Below, in pieces: positions 51,453-61,023 of a DNA stretch of 64,000 bases. Position numbers and translations under genes: made by a program. Position 1 is the first letter of the stretch. Every line of letters begins with the position of its first letter. Below the pieces are notes generated by a model. The model saw nothing but the letters and a program-made list of their open reading frames with translations, was not told the origin of the DNA and did no database searches. Location of the stretch: NCBI RefSeq assembly GCF_002224645.1, contig NZ_CP022121.1:2424501-2488500 (forward strand). The letters run 5' to 3'. Origin of the DNA: Dehalobacterium formicoaceticum. Lineage in GTDB: Bacteria; Bacillota; Dehalobacteriia; Dehalobacteriales; Dehalobacteriaceae.

Positions 51453-53921
51453 ATGAAAAAGATCATGCTCATTGCTATGATTTGGTTGTTGGTGACTACT
51501 ACTGGTCCAGCATTGGCGGTAAATATTAATGAATATAATCAAGACCTGGAATTAAACACATTTCAAGACAGCATTATTATGTCGTTAAACACGGATAAAG
51601 CTTTTGTTAATGGGAGAGAGATGTCGGGTAAAAAACCAATTCTGGAGAATGGCAGAACCATGGTGCCTCTGCGCTTTCTGGCAGAAAATTTGCAGGCAAA
51701 AGTAGACTGGCATCCAACAAAAAAAGAAGTGCAGATCAATGATGGGAAGAAAAAAATATTATTAACCATCGGTAGTAAAGATATGTTGGTGAATGGGGCG
51801 AAAATCAAAATTGACGATCCGGCAATACTCAGAAATGGAACTACATATTTGTCGTTTCAGACTATAGGGGATGCTTTGGGAAAAACGACAGAGTTCAAAA
51901 ATGACGGCAAATTAATCATGGTCAGCAATCAACCAATGGATTTGAATCTGACCGCTCTGAATACCTTAAAGGCATCATTTGACGAAAATTATCAAGTGCT
52001 TTATGGTGATACCTGGGTGATAATTGCTGAAAAAAACAATCGATTATATGGCTGGGATCTGAATAACCGTAATGATTTTACGGACTTGGGTGACAATTTC
52101 ACTAATGAACGGCTGAAGGAAGGGAAAGAACTTTATTTATCATTTCATATTGGGGACAGTACCATGGGTTCAGACCAAATATTTGCCATCTATCCCGATA
52201 AAGAAGTGAAGTTTATTTACTCTACTGATCTATTGGGGATGAAAGAAAAAGACGGCTGGTTATATATGCTGGTTGAAAATAACTTTTGGGCCATGATGCT
52301 CGATTCCATTGAATTGAGGAAAAAGTTCAGCGGAAATCTAATCAGATTAAATATTGCTGAAGCCATCACTTACCATGAAACAGCAAATAATGATGTTCCT
52401 TTTCAAGCGCAACAATTAGGTGAACCAGGCTATTTTTATGGCATACATCCAATTGTCGGCGATTATTATGGGAGAATAATTGTTCGTGAATTGAAAAGGG
52501 ATCGCAACAGTTATATGTTTGACTGGGCAATAAAAGATGACGCGATTTACGCCATTGGAGTTGATTTTACTTCCGATCAAGCAGATAAAACCGTTGCTCA
52601 ATATAAAATACCTTTTACCGGCAGAAGTCATGAAAAAATCCCAGCGACAGATGATGCGCCGGAACAATTAAGTGAAATTTTGGCCCGAGGACTGGCCGAT
52701 ACAGACATCGATTTAAAAGATATTGAAAATGGGATCCTCATTGAGCATAGCTCTTTCGACCTGAATCAAGACGGCAGGTCAGACGAAATGTATATGATTG
52801 CCAGCTCAATGAGTATCGATAATTATTTTACTGCCCCGGCATATTTTATTTACATCACTTCTCCTGACGATAAGTTTCGCATTATTCAACTGGATTTTCC
52901 TCCTATTGACTTAACGGAGGGAAACATCAATATTCAGTATGGCGATATCAGCGGAGATAAAATCCCGGAAATCTTTTATTCTGTGGATTATCCTCAACCG
53001 GAGCATGTGGAAAGATCGCCTCATATGCTGCAATATTCCCCCGAAACCGGAAAATTCTCGGACCTGGATATTGCAGGGGAAAATGATTTTCTCATCCGGG
53101 ATTGGGGCATTGAAAAGAATAGTGAAAATAATAATGAAGAAGCGGAATTGTGGCTGGATCTTAAAAAGAACATCCATGATGACCAGGGTATACGCCATTA
53201 CTTTCGCCTGTATCAAGATAGGTTGATAAAGCGGGAGAATTATGACAGAATAACCAATCCGGATATCAGCCATGAACAAGATCGGGAGGCAGTATTTGCC
53301 GATAGCAATTTGGAAAATATCGTGCGCAAGGAAATTGATAAATATGAGGGTCCAATTTATCAAAGTGAGTTAAAAGGGATTACCCGTTTATGGGCCGGGG
53401 GGAAAATGATATCCAACCTGAAAGGAATTGAATATTTGGCTGATGTTGAGGAGGTGGATTTCTCCGGAAACATAATCGAGGATTTACACCCGGTTGAGAA
53501 GCTGGTTAATTTAAAAGAAGCTGATTTTTCCGCAAACAAGATCCGTGATTTCAGCCCTCTCAACAAGCTAAATGCGCTGACGACATTGGATCTGTCATTT
53601 TGTGATATATCGGATCTTCAATCCCTTGGTGAAATGCCCAACCTGAAATCCCTTGATTTGGACTATAACAAGATTACTGATTTACGTCCGCTGGCAAAGC
53701 TGAAGGGATTACAGAATCTTTATTTATATAGCAACCAGATTAAAAGTATTGATCCGCTGGCCGCATTAACCAATTTGGAGAACCTGTCACTGCAGGAAAA
53801 TCAAATTAAGGATGTTAGTCCGTTAAAAGACTTGACTTCTTTACAATCCTTGGGACTAACAGGAAATCCGATCAGCAATCTTGATGTATTGTCAACTTTG
53901 GAAGATACGTTTATTTATTGA
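51453..53921 (+). CDS. Surface protein with copper amine oxidase N-like domain and C-terminal leucine-rich repeats
   Basis: 822 residues, ATG after GGAGGCGG. Signal peptide 1-22 (LIAMIWLLVTTTGPALA). A copper-amine-oxidase-N-like domain follows at about 45-170 (RTMVPLRFLAENLQAKVDWH, GTTYLSFQTIGDALGKTTEF), then a long middle region resembling a beta-propeller or repeat domain with Asp-rich turns. The last 150 residues are internalin-type LRRs of 22 residues (LVNLKEADFSANKIRDFSPL, LKGLQNLYLYSNQIKSIDPL). Probably cell-surface adhesion or sensing. No sortase or SLH motif seen. Confidence 0.9.
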   Translation: MKKIMLIAMIWLLVTTTGPALAVNINEYNQDLELNTFQDSIIMSLNTDKAFVNGREMSGKKPILENGRTMVPLRFLAENLQAKVDWHPTKKEVQINDGKKKILLTIGSKDMLVNGAKIKIDDPAILRNGTTYLSFQTIGDALGKTTEFKNDGKLIMVSNQPMDLNLTALNTLKASFDENYQVLYGDTWVIIAEKNNRLYGWDLNNRNDFTDLGDNFTNERLKEGKELYLSFHIGDSTMGSDQIFAIYPDKEVKFIYSTDLLGMKEKDGWLYMLVENNFWAMMLDSIELRKKFSGNLIRLNIAEAITYHETANNDVPFQAQQLGEPGYFYGIHPIVGDYYGRIIVRELKRDRNSYMFDWAIKDDAIYAIGVDFTSDQADKTVAQYKIPFTGRSHEKIPATDDAPEQLSEILARGLADTDIDLKDIENGILIEHSSFDLNQDGRSDEMYMIASSMSIDNYFTAPAYFIYITSPDDKFRIIQLDFPPIDLTEGNINIQYGDISGDKIPEIFYSVDYPQPEHVERSPHMLQYSPETGKFSDLDIAGENDFLIRDWGIEKNSENNNEEAELWLDLKKNIHDDQGIRHYFRLYQDRLIKRENYDRITNPDISHEQDREAVFADSNLENIVRKEIDKYEGPIYQSELKGITRLWAGGKMISNLKGIEYLADVEEVDFSGNIIEDLHPVEKLVNLKEADFSANKIRDFSPLNKLNALTTLDLSFCDISDLQSLGEMPNLKSLDLDYNKITDLRPLAKLKGLQNLYLYSNQIKSIDPLAALTNLENLSLQENQIKDVSPLKDLTSLQSLGLTGNPISNLDVLSTLEDTFIY

Positions 53922-54056
53922 TGTTGAATTTCTCTCAAGTAGGTTAATCTATTGTGGCCGGTTTTTCAATGACTACGGTGGCCTACTATTAGATTACCAT
54001 AGACAGCCGGACTGAAGATAGTTAAAGGAAAGCATCAAATAGTTTAAAGAAATAGA

Positions 54057-54099
54057 AAAAAAGCTTAAGAACGCCAGACAGGCATTCTTAAGCTTTTTT
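54057..54099 (+). terminator. Terminator after LRR surface protein
   Basis: AAAAGCTTAAGAA...GCC pairs with GGC...TTCTTAAGCTTTT, followed by T. Confidence 0.88.
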
Positions 54100-54164
54100 A
54101 ATGATGAAAATGAAACAAACATTATGCAGTGGTTTTTAATTGATAAACATGAAATGTGAGGGTT

Positions 54165-54209
54165 GCAAAAAGCTGCATCAAGCAAATATTAAAACGTATT
54201 TCAATACAT
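54165..54209 (-). ncRNA. Candidate crRNA-like guide RNA (degenerate repeat plus guide) targeting the cas6 leader
   Basis: On the minus strand 54209-54198 reads ATGTATTGAAAT, identical to the last 12 bases of the CRISPR repeat including the 8-nt handle. The next bases, from 54197 downwards, are ACGTTTTAATATTTGCT then TGAT. These match the minus strand at 54366-54346 (cas6 5-prime UTR) at 18 of 21 positions, with mismatches at 6, 8 and 18. The target is preceded by TCA (54369-54367). A weak second repeat-like block (AACC, then CACATT and ATG spaced as in the repeat) begins about 29 bases into the guide. It probably guides Cascade to repress the cas operon, as known for CreR/CreA-type RNAs. Transcription is not shown by sequence. 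Confidence 0.6.
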
Positions 54210-54227
54210 TTGTTTGTTTCATTTTAT

Positions 54228-54255
54228 AGTATATCCTAAAATATTAGTTTATCAA
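54228..54255 (-). promoter_or_regulatory. Minus-strand promoter of the crRNA-like RNA
   Basis: TTGATA (54255-54250) and TATACT (54233-54228) with a 16-bp spacer; the predicted start near 54221 lies about 12 nt before the repeat fragment. It is divergent from the cas promoter. Confidence 0.65.
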
Positions 54256-54297
54256 CAAAAATATAAAACTAGTAAATTTCATAAATCTCTGAAAAGA

Positions 54298-54326
54298 TTG
54301 ACATTCCGCAGAGAATGATATATTAT
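54298..54326 (+). promoter_or_regulatory. cas operon promoter
   Basis: TTGACA (54298) and TATTAT (54321) with a 17-bp spacer. Transcription would start near 54333, so the guide target (54346-54366) lies in the early 5-prime UTR. Confidence 0.75.
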
Positions 54327-54390
54327 GAATTAACAAACCATTATTATCTAGCAAATATAATAACGTTGAGATTGAAAGGTGGTGAAAAAG

Positions 54391-55086
54391 TTGAACCATT
54401 ATCATGAAATCGTATTTACAATTCAATTTTTAAAGGATGTCACATTTGACGAGGTGCAATCGGGGATTGCGGAACTCATAAACCGAAGCATGCTGCTGGA
54501 TGAGGAACTAAAAAATTTCCATCATCAAAGAGGGTATAAACTATACTGTTTTTCCGCTCCGTATCCTTTGGAGCAAGATAAGATTTATCGGGAAGGTCGA
54601 ATGTACTGTTTTAATCTGCGCACAATGCATTTAAACTTTGCTTTAAAGATTAAGCAATATTTATCGAAGACTCATGGGATTGCTAAGGTCATTTCAAGTG
54701 ACTTAAAAAACTATTCTTTTAAGCACATTAATGAATTAATAACCCTAACACCTATCGTATGCACTTTGAACAATAGATGTTGGTTACATAATGATGGAAT
54801 CGCACTTCTATCAGAAAGACTGCATCTAAACGCATATAAGAAATGCAAAAGCCTAGACGATTCATTTGAAGAAACGGCAGAATTCTTTTTTGACAGAATA
54901 GAAATTCTTAACAAAGTCGCAATTAAAATCAAGTACAAAGGTAAGAATACTATATTGCTCGGACACAAAATTAAGCTATCTGTAAAACCTCAACCATGGG
55001 CTCAGCAGATGGCCAATATCGTGCTGGCATCCGGTGCTTTGGAAAAAAATAGTCTGGGATTAGGATACTGTTTGGCCAGGAGGTGA
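54391..55086 (+). CDS. cas6: CRISPR repeat endonuclease Cas6
   Basis: 231 residues from TTG at 54391 (AAAGGTGG eight bases upstream; GTG at 54379 or 54382 are alternatives). The Cas6 RAMP fold is indicated by the C-terminal glycine-rich loop GALEKNSLGLGYCLA. It cuts the precursor CRISPR RNA within each repeat, leaving the 8-nt handle ATTGAAAT on each crRNA. First gene of the cas operon. A His or Tyr catalytic residue cannot be assigned from sequence alone. Confidence 0.92.
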   Translation: MNHYHEIVFTIQFLKDVTFDEVQSGIAELINRSMLLDEELKNFHHQRGYKLYCFSAPYPLEQDKIYREGRMYCFNLRTMHLNFALKIKQYLSKTHGIAKVISSDLKNYSFKHINELITLTPIVCTLNNRCWLHNDGIALLSERLHLNAYKKCKSLDDSFEETAEFFFDRIEILNKVAIKIKYKGKNTILLGHKIKLSVKPQPWAQQMANIVLASGALEKNSLGLGYCLARR

Positions 55087-55090
55087 AAGG

Positions 55091-56887
55091 ATGTTTAAGG
55101 AACTGCTCCAGGAGTTTATGAATCACCAGGTGCAAGATACTAAATTTGATGTGGACACGATTGTGATCCAGAATTATAAACTTAAACCAGGACTATATTT
55201 CCGCATAAGGGAAAATAATGAGACAGATTGCTATTTTGTCAAAAAGTCAACAGCACCTGACAATGACCCATTAGTGGAATGGTTTAAAGAAGCTGATTTT
55301 GCGAGTACCTTGATAGAAATGAATAAACCAATTGACCCCAAAAAACAAATCCATAGTAACAATATTTATACCTTGTTTTGTAAACACGATGTTTTTATAG
55401 GTGAGCGCGGTATTAACCCAGATTTAATGGAGCATATTGATCGTTATTTTGATGCTTTACCAAAGATCAAGGATAAAAAAAGTGAAGAAATTCTTGCAAC
55501 TGCCGGATATCAGCCTTTAAATACGGAAACTGTCGAAGAATGTAAAACGAAATTTTTGAATGTTTTAGATGCTATTAAAGACATGATTATCCAATACGAT
55601 ATTAAAGATAATAGCTATGTAAAGCTGTTCCTGGATGTGTCCCTTGAAAAATATCAATATGAAAGCGGCCGCTATTTATTGCCGCGCATATTCAACAGTA
55701 ACAATTATAACATTATGATGGATGAACAGGTAATTGGTCTTTCTAATGCAAATATGGGTATGAATGCTAAAAAACCTTATCTGGAGCATAAAACAACACA
55801 ATTTAAAGTTCCCTACCGAATTACTGCGGAGGATGGAGTTCTACTACATAAGTTCTTCTTGTGGCTGAATGGACTGGAACTAGAAGGAAAAACCCTTTAT
55901 ACCGGTTACATCCCTGTGGGAGTTCATTTGCCGGGACTATTTGCCGTAGCCAAGGATATAAAAGTTCGGAGTTCGGCCATGTATGTCAACCTGGATCGTG
56001 GCATCAATGTGACCATCGATGACTATGACTTTTTACCAAGATTTAATAACAGCATGGACAAACCCATTCGCTTTAAAGATTATTTTGAATCATCAAATTA
56101 CCCCAGTCAAAAATTGAACAAGTTAAACGAAGTGGAGACTCATATCAATTTATACCTATATGGCGGACATTTGATACGAAACTATTATACCGAAAGAGTA
56201 AAGGTTACGGATAATTTGTCACGAGAACTAGCCGTGCAAATTGTAACGTCACGGGATGCAATGCATGATTGGTTGAGGAAAGGAAATGAAGTACCGATTA
56301 GAAGTTGTGTGGACAAGGTTTCGATGGGCGTGCTCTTGGCTCGGTTACAGAACCTTGAATATGTATCTGCTTTAGCCCAAATGCTAAATGTAAGGCTGGC
56401 ACTTTTAAACTATTTTAACAAGGAGGAAAATGATATGGGTTATGTCATGGAAGAGACATATCTAAGTTTAAAGGACAAGGTGCTTAGCAAAAACAAAAAT
56501 GAGCATATTGCTTGCCAAAATTCTCTGGAATTTTATATAGCGGCAGGCCAGATTCTCTATTACTATTTCAGTTTAAGTGAAGCTCAGAAGATGCACTATG
56601 ATGTCTTTTTGAGGGGGATTGTTTCGGCTAAGAACATTCAAACTATTAAAGATGAACATTATAAATATCTTCATAAATATTCTTATGCTATCGACTATAA
56701 TAATCAGCGTTTTAATAACATGTTAAGCATTGTGACTTCTTACGCCCCCGAAAATGAAGAATCAATTGACCGTGATGCACTGTTATACGGATTTGCAGCT
56801 AATAATATTATTTACTTTAAAGATGATGATAAGAGTAAACAGGATAATAATGAAGTAAAACCGGATGAAAATGAAGGGGGTAAATGA
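55091..56887 (+). CDS. cas8b: Type I-B Cascade large subunit Cas8b
   Basis: 598 residues, four bases after the cas6 stop, with GGAGG in the cas6 end. It is the long, poorly conserved protein between cas6 and cas7, where subtype I-B has Cas8b (Csh1/TM1802 family). Such subunits recognise the PAM and recruit Cas3. The last residues are acidic and Lys-rich (DDDKSKQDNNEVKPDENEGG). The call rests on position, length and overall character rather than on a catalytic motif. Confidence 0.85.
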   Translation: MFKELLQEFMNHQVQDTKFDVDTIVIQNYKLKPGLYFRIRENNETDCYFVKKSTAPDNDPLVEWFKEADFASTLIEMNKPIDPKKQIHSNNIYTLFCKHDVFIGERGINPDLMEHIDRYFDALPKIKDKKSEEILATAGYQPLNTETVEECKTKFLNVLDAIKDMIIQYDIKDNSYVKLFLDVSLEKYQYESGRYLLPRIFNSNNYNIMMDEQVIGLSNANMGMNAKKPYLEHKTTQFKVPYRITAEDGVLLHKFFLWLNGLELEGKTLYTGYIPVGVHLPGLFAVAKDIKVRSSAMYVNLDRGINVTIDDYDFLPRFNNSMDKPIRFKDYFESSNYPSQKLNKLNEVETHINLYLYGGHLIRNYYTERVKVTDNLSRELAVQIVTSRDAMHDWLRKGNEVPIRSCVDKVSMGVLLARLQNLEYVSALAQMLNVRLALLNYFNKEENDMGYVMEETYLSLKDKVLSKNKNEHIACQNSLEFYIAAGQILYYYFSLSEAQKMHYDVFLRGIVSAKNIQTIKDEHYKYLHKYSYAIDYNNQRFNNMLSIVTSYAPENEESIDRDALLYGFAANNIIYFKDDDKSKQDNNEVKPDENEGGK

Positions 56888-56888
56888 A

Positions 56889-57818
56889 ATGAAGAAAAAC
56901 AATAGAGTATACGGTATTCTCGCCGTTGGAGCTTATATGGCAAATTTTAATGCGGATTTGTCAGGGTATCCCAAAACCACCGCGGATAATATTATTTTAG
57001 GCAGTGACAAAGCTTTAAAGTATCCTATGAAGCGGATGTGGATGATTCAAGGGGAACCGGTGCTATATATCAAGAGCATGCAAATTAAGGAAGATAAAGG
57101 AGGAGAAAAGCTACAGCCCCGAGATCTTAATGAAAGATATTCCTTCCTTTTCGGTAGTTTAGATGAAAAGACTTCTTCAAAGGAAGTCTTAGGAAAACTT
57201 TTTTCAGCCATTGATGTCATGAATTTTGGTGCTACCTTTGCTGAAAAAAAACAAAACATCAGTATTACAGGGGCAGTGCAGATTAATCAGGGGTTAAATC
57301 TCTACAAGGATACAGAGATACTTGTTCAAGATATTCTCTCACCTTTTCGCAATTCTAATGAGAAGAGTGAAGACAAGCTGGCCTCTTCCATGGGGACAAA
57401 AATTGTCACAGACGAAGCTCATTATGTTTACTCATTCTCGGTTAATCCGGCGAATTATCACGACTATATTGGATTAGCTAATGGCTTTGAAGGGTACACG
57501 CAGGAAGCTTATGACAAGTTCAAATGTGCAGCTCGAGTAGCAACGACTGCCTTTAATACCAACTCCAAAAGCGGTTGCGAAAATGAACTGGCCGTCTTTA
57601 TTGAATTAAAAGAAGAAAGCCAATTATTCTTAGCCAATTTGGATCGTTATGTCAGTGCGCAAAGGGATGGGGATCATATCCTTTATGATCTTTCAAAATT
57701 GGCCCAAGCTCTGGAGCCGCACTATGATCAGATTCAATCTGTGGAGATTTATTGCAATCTCGCGACAATCAAGGTAAATTGTGGTTCGCTGCCCGGCAAA
57801 GTAGAATCTATATATTAA
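56889..57818 (+). CDS. cas7: Type I-B Cascade backbone subunit Cas7 (Csh2 type)
   Basis: 309 residues from the ATG at 56889 (GGGGG upstream; the frame extends 24 bases further). N-terminus NNRVYGILAVGAYMANFNAD LSG and the middle motifs MNFGATFAEKKQNISITGAV-QINQGLN are the Csh2/Cas7 RRM-core pattern. Several copies coat the crRNA spacer and flip out every sixth base of the guide. The start is one base after the cas8b stop. Confidence 0.93.
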   Translation: MKKNNRVYGILAVGAYMANFNADLSGYPKTTADNIILGSDKALKYPMKRMWMIQGEPVLYIKSMQIKEDKGGEKLQPRDLNERYSFLFGSLDEKTSSKEVLGKLFSAIDVMNFGATFAEKKQNISITGAVQINQGLNLYKDTEILVQDILSPFRNSNEKSEDKLASSMGTKIVTDEAHYVYSFSVNPANYHDYIGLANGFEGYTQEAYDKFKCAARVATTAFNTNSKSGCENELAVFIELKEESQLFLANLDRYVSAQRDGDHILYDLSKLAQALEPHYDQIQSVEIYCNLATIKVNCGSLPGKVESIY

Positions 57819-57830
57819 GAGGTGGTGTTG

Positions 57831-58571
57831 ATGAAAAGCATCCGATTTACTCTGTCGGGGAAGGCCGCTTGCTTTCGCCAACCCGATGTAAACGCCCAGG
57901 TTTATTTTACCTATAATAATATTCATAAGGTCGCCTTATTAGGGCTGCTCGGGGCAATTCTGGGGTTAAGCGGATACCGAAATTACAAGCTATACGACCA
58001 GAAGGAACCAGATTACCCGGAATTTTATCAAGTGCTGTCGAGTCTGTATGTAGCAATTATCCCCAATGGGGAAAATGGCTATTTCACAAAGAAAATTCAG
58101 TATTTTAATAATAGCGTCGGATATGCCTCGAAAGAACAAGGCGGGAATCTTCAGGTGCGGGAACAATGGCTGGAACATCCCAGCTGGACGATCTTCCTTG
58201 CCCAGAATAACTTGCCGGATGGGACATGGGACAAGCTTTGTCACAGTTTACTCCATGGACAATGTATTTATATTCCTTATCTTGGGCGTAATGATTTTCC
58301 TGCTCAGATAGATGCGGTGAGTATGGTGGAACTAACTCCTACCCGTGCATCTCGAATTGATTCCTTGTTTAGATTCGACGGCGACCTTAGAGCATTGGAT
58401 GGAGGAGGACCATCCCAATATCTATTTGTAGAAAATGCCCCTCTAGCTTTAGTCCGGAAACATAACTTTTATGAATTTGCTCGTTTTATTTACACAAATG
58501 GCAATATTCCCATAGGATACCTGCCCGACCATTTATATACAGATGGTCAACGGCAATATTATTTCTATTAA
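57831..58571 (+). CDS. cas5: Type I-B Cascade subunit Cas5
   Basis: 246 residues from the ATG at 57831 (GAGGTGG upstream). N-terminal RAMP strand SIRFTLSGKAACFRQPDVNA followed by KVALLGLLGAILGLSGY, the typical Cas5 opening. It caps the 5-prime handle of the crRNA. 13 bp after cas7. Confidence 0.92.
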   Translation: MKSIRFTLSGKAACFRQPDVNAQVYFTYNNIHKVALLGLLGAILGLSGYRNYKLYDQKEPDYPEFYQVLSSLYVAIIPNGENGYFTKKIQYFNNSVGYASKEQGGNLQVREQWLEHPSWTIFLAQNNLPDGTWDKLCHSLLHGQCIYIPYLGRNDFPAQIDAVSMVELTPTRASRIDSLFRFDGDLRALDGGGPSQYLFVENAPLALVRKHNFYEFARFIYTNGNIPIGYLPDHLYTDGQRQYYFY

Positions 58572-58638
58572 GCACGATGTACAATGGGGTGGAAAGTAGG
58601 GAAAATGGCTTTCTATCCCATTGACAGGGGGTGACATT

Positions 58639-61023
58639 GTGAAAACTGTCGAATTATTAACTCCTGAAGCCATAAAAGATACGCGCTATCTCGCCCATAC
58701 CAGGATTGTTGGTGAAAGGAAAGAAACCGAAACCCTTCTGGCACATTCTGATCTAACTCTGCATTACCTTGCTATCTATTGTGATCAGAAGGGAATTGAG
58801 AACATTACAAAAGACTTGATCAAATGTTGTGGATTTTCTGATGAAGAAGGCGAAAAGGTTTATCAATTATTTTGCTATGCCATCTATTTACATGATTTTG
58901 GAAAGATCAACCCGCGTTATCAGTATCAGGTTTTAGAAAATAAAGATTTCCGGCTTATGATCAGGAAAGCAAACAATTCTCATCATGCTTTAGCTTCAAG
59001 TTATTTGTATATTGATTATATGTATCAAGTTCTATTAAAAAATCCTTCAGAAGCAATGAAGAAATGTCTGAGTGCATTCGCATATTGCATCTATAAACAC
59101 CATGGGGAATTAGGTGATGGAAGTCAGTTTTCTAAGTTGGAGCTTTGGGATGAAGAGTATTTTCAAAGTGTGCTTGATGAAAGTGTTTTTGAAGACATTC
59201 AATATTATATGCAGGAGTCTAAGTCGATTAAAGATCCTGTCAGCTTTTACATTCTTTGTCGATTACTTTACGCATTGATAACGGGCTGTGATTATTGTGC
59301 TACTGAAGAATTTATGACAGGTCAGCCGGTGCAGCCGATGGTGATCCAAAACAGAGGAGAAGACCTAAAGCAAAGCTATGATGAAAGTACCCTGGTCAAT
59401 AGCATCAGGCAGTTCCATAAGGATCCAAAAACTTTCCGAGGAACTCCAATCAATGCTCTGCGCAATGAAATATTTATTGAGTCAGAAGCTAATCTTAAGG
59501 AAAATCCGGAAGCTCATATTTATTATCTGGAGGCACCAACGGGAGCTGGAAAAACGAACATGGCCATCAATCTTAGTTTGCGTGTTCTTGAGATCGATCC
59601 GCAGATTAATAATATTTTCTACATATTCCCTTTTAATACTTTGGTGGAGCAAACAAAAGATACACTGTTGCCTTTTTTCGGAGATCAAATTGCAGTGGTT
59701 AATTCCCTTACTCCCGTTGTTATGGGTGGAGATGGTGAGAAAGACAATTATGAAGCAGCCTGGCTGGATCGCCTTTTTAATAACTATCCGATTGTTTTAA
59801 CTTCACATATCAATTTCTTTAATGCTTTGTTTGGGTGCGGACGGGAACGTTGCTTTCCGCTGCTTAAGCTATGTAATAGTGTAATCATTTTGGACGAAAT
59901 TCAAAGTTACAAGAATAGTATCTGGCGAGAAATCATTACTTTTCTCCAAGGCTACGCCCGGCAGCTAAATATGAAGATCATAATTATGTCGGCCACACTT
60001 CCTCAATTAGACTTGCTGCTTAAGACGGTCGAGGGCAAGTTTGTCTCATTAGTGAAGGATCCACAAAAGTATTATCAGCATCCTCTTTTTAAAGGAAGAG
60101 TTCATTTGGATTTCTCTTTGTTGGAAAAGGGTAAGATTACTATAGAAGAACTTAAAGATGAAGTATTACGGTTTAAAGATAAAAGAGTGTTAGTGGAATT
60201 CATTAAAAAAAAGACAGCCAGGGAATTTTTCGAACTTTGCAAGGAAGAATGTCATGCTGTTTTACTTACAGGTGACGATAATGGGGCAAGAAGAGAACAG
60301 ATCATAAAAAGGATTAATAACGGGGAAAAGATGGTTTTGATTGCAACGCAAGTAATCGAAGCTGGAGTCAACATTGATATGGAAATTGGTTTTAAGGATA
60401 TTTCTCTTCCGGATGCCGAAGAACAATTTTTGGGACGAATCAATCGGTCATGCTTGAACACTAGCGGTGCTGTTGCCTATTTCTTTGATCTTGACAATGA
60501 GGAAGTAATTTATCGGGGAGACGCTCGCTTGCGTTATTCCGTCAGGGATGTTGCTATTCGAAGAAAGGTAGAGGAGAAGCGTTTTGACGAAATTTATGCC
60601 CAGGTTTTTGCTGATTTGATTGCTAAGACCAGTATGGCAAATAAGATGAATTTGGCATACTTAGATAATGATTGTGTTCAGTTAAATTGTAAGCGCATAG
60701 AGGATCAGATGCGTTTAATTGATCAGAGTTATCAATTATTCATTCCATATATTTGGGAAGATTTAAATGGTTATGATGTGTGGGAAGAATATAGAGCTTT
60801 AGGTATGAATCGGGATATGGGATATGCTCAGCGAAAAATTGAATTTTCCAGGTTGGCATTAAAGATGTCTTATTTTACTTTTACCGTATTTCGAAACAAG
60901 ATACCATACGGGGTAGAAGAGTATGGCGGATATTATTTTATTGATGGCGGAGAGCAATTCGTCACAGACGGAGTGTTGGATCGGACGGCATTAGAGGAGT
61001 TTTACGGAGGGATGTTTTTATAA
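58639..61023 (+). CDS. cas3: Cas3 nuclease-helicase
   Basis: 794 residues from the GTG at 58639 (AGGGGGTGA upstream). The N-terminal HD nuclease has H36, H85-D86 (YLHDFGK), H115-H116 and H154-H155 (YKHHGELG) as metal ligands. The C-terminal superfamily 2 helicase follows: Walker A PTGAGKTNMA, Walker B ILDEIQSYKN, SATLPQ and motif VI EQFLGRINRS. It is recruited by target-bound Cascade and degrades the DNA strand. Fully intact HD and helicase motifs suggest active interference. Confidence 0.96.
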   Translation: MKTVELLTPEAIKDTRYLAHTRIVGERKETETLLAHSDLTLHYLAIYCDQKGIENITKDLIKCCGFSDEEGEKVYQLFCYAIYLHDFGKINPRYQYQVLENKDFRLMIRKANNSHHALASSYLYIDYMYQVLLKNPSEAMKKCLSAFAYCIYKHHGELGDGSQFSKLELWDEEYFQSVLDESVFEDIQYYMQESKSIKDPVSFYILCRLLYALITGCDYCATEEFMTGQPVQPMVIQNRGEDLKQSYDESTLVNSIRQFHKDPKTFRGTPINALRNEIFIESEANLKENPEAHIYYLEAPTGAGKTNMAINLSLRVLEIDPQINNIFYIFPFNTLVEQTKDTLLPFFGDQIAVVNSLTPVVMGGDGEKDNYEAAWLDRLFNNYPIVLTSHINFFNALFGCGRERCFPLLKLCNSVIILDEIQSYKNSIWREIITFLQGYARQLNMKIIIMSATLPQLDLLLKTVEGKFVSLVKDPQKYYQHPLFKGRVHLDFSLLEKGKITIEELKDEVLRFKDKRVLVEFIKKKTAREFFELCKEECHAVLLTGDDNGARREQIIKRINNGEKMVLIATQVIEAGVNIDMEIGFKDISLPDAEEQFLGRINRSCLNTSGAVAYFFDLDNEEVIYRGDARLRYSVRDVAIRRKVEEKRFDEIYAQVFADLIAKTSMANKMNLAYLDNDCVQLNCKRIEDQMRLIDQSYQLFIPYIWEDLNGYDVWEEYRALGMNRDMGYAQRKIEFSRLALKMSYFTFTVFRNKIPYGVEEYGGYYFIDGGEQFVTDGVLDRTALEEFYGGMFL

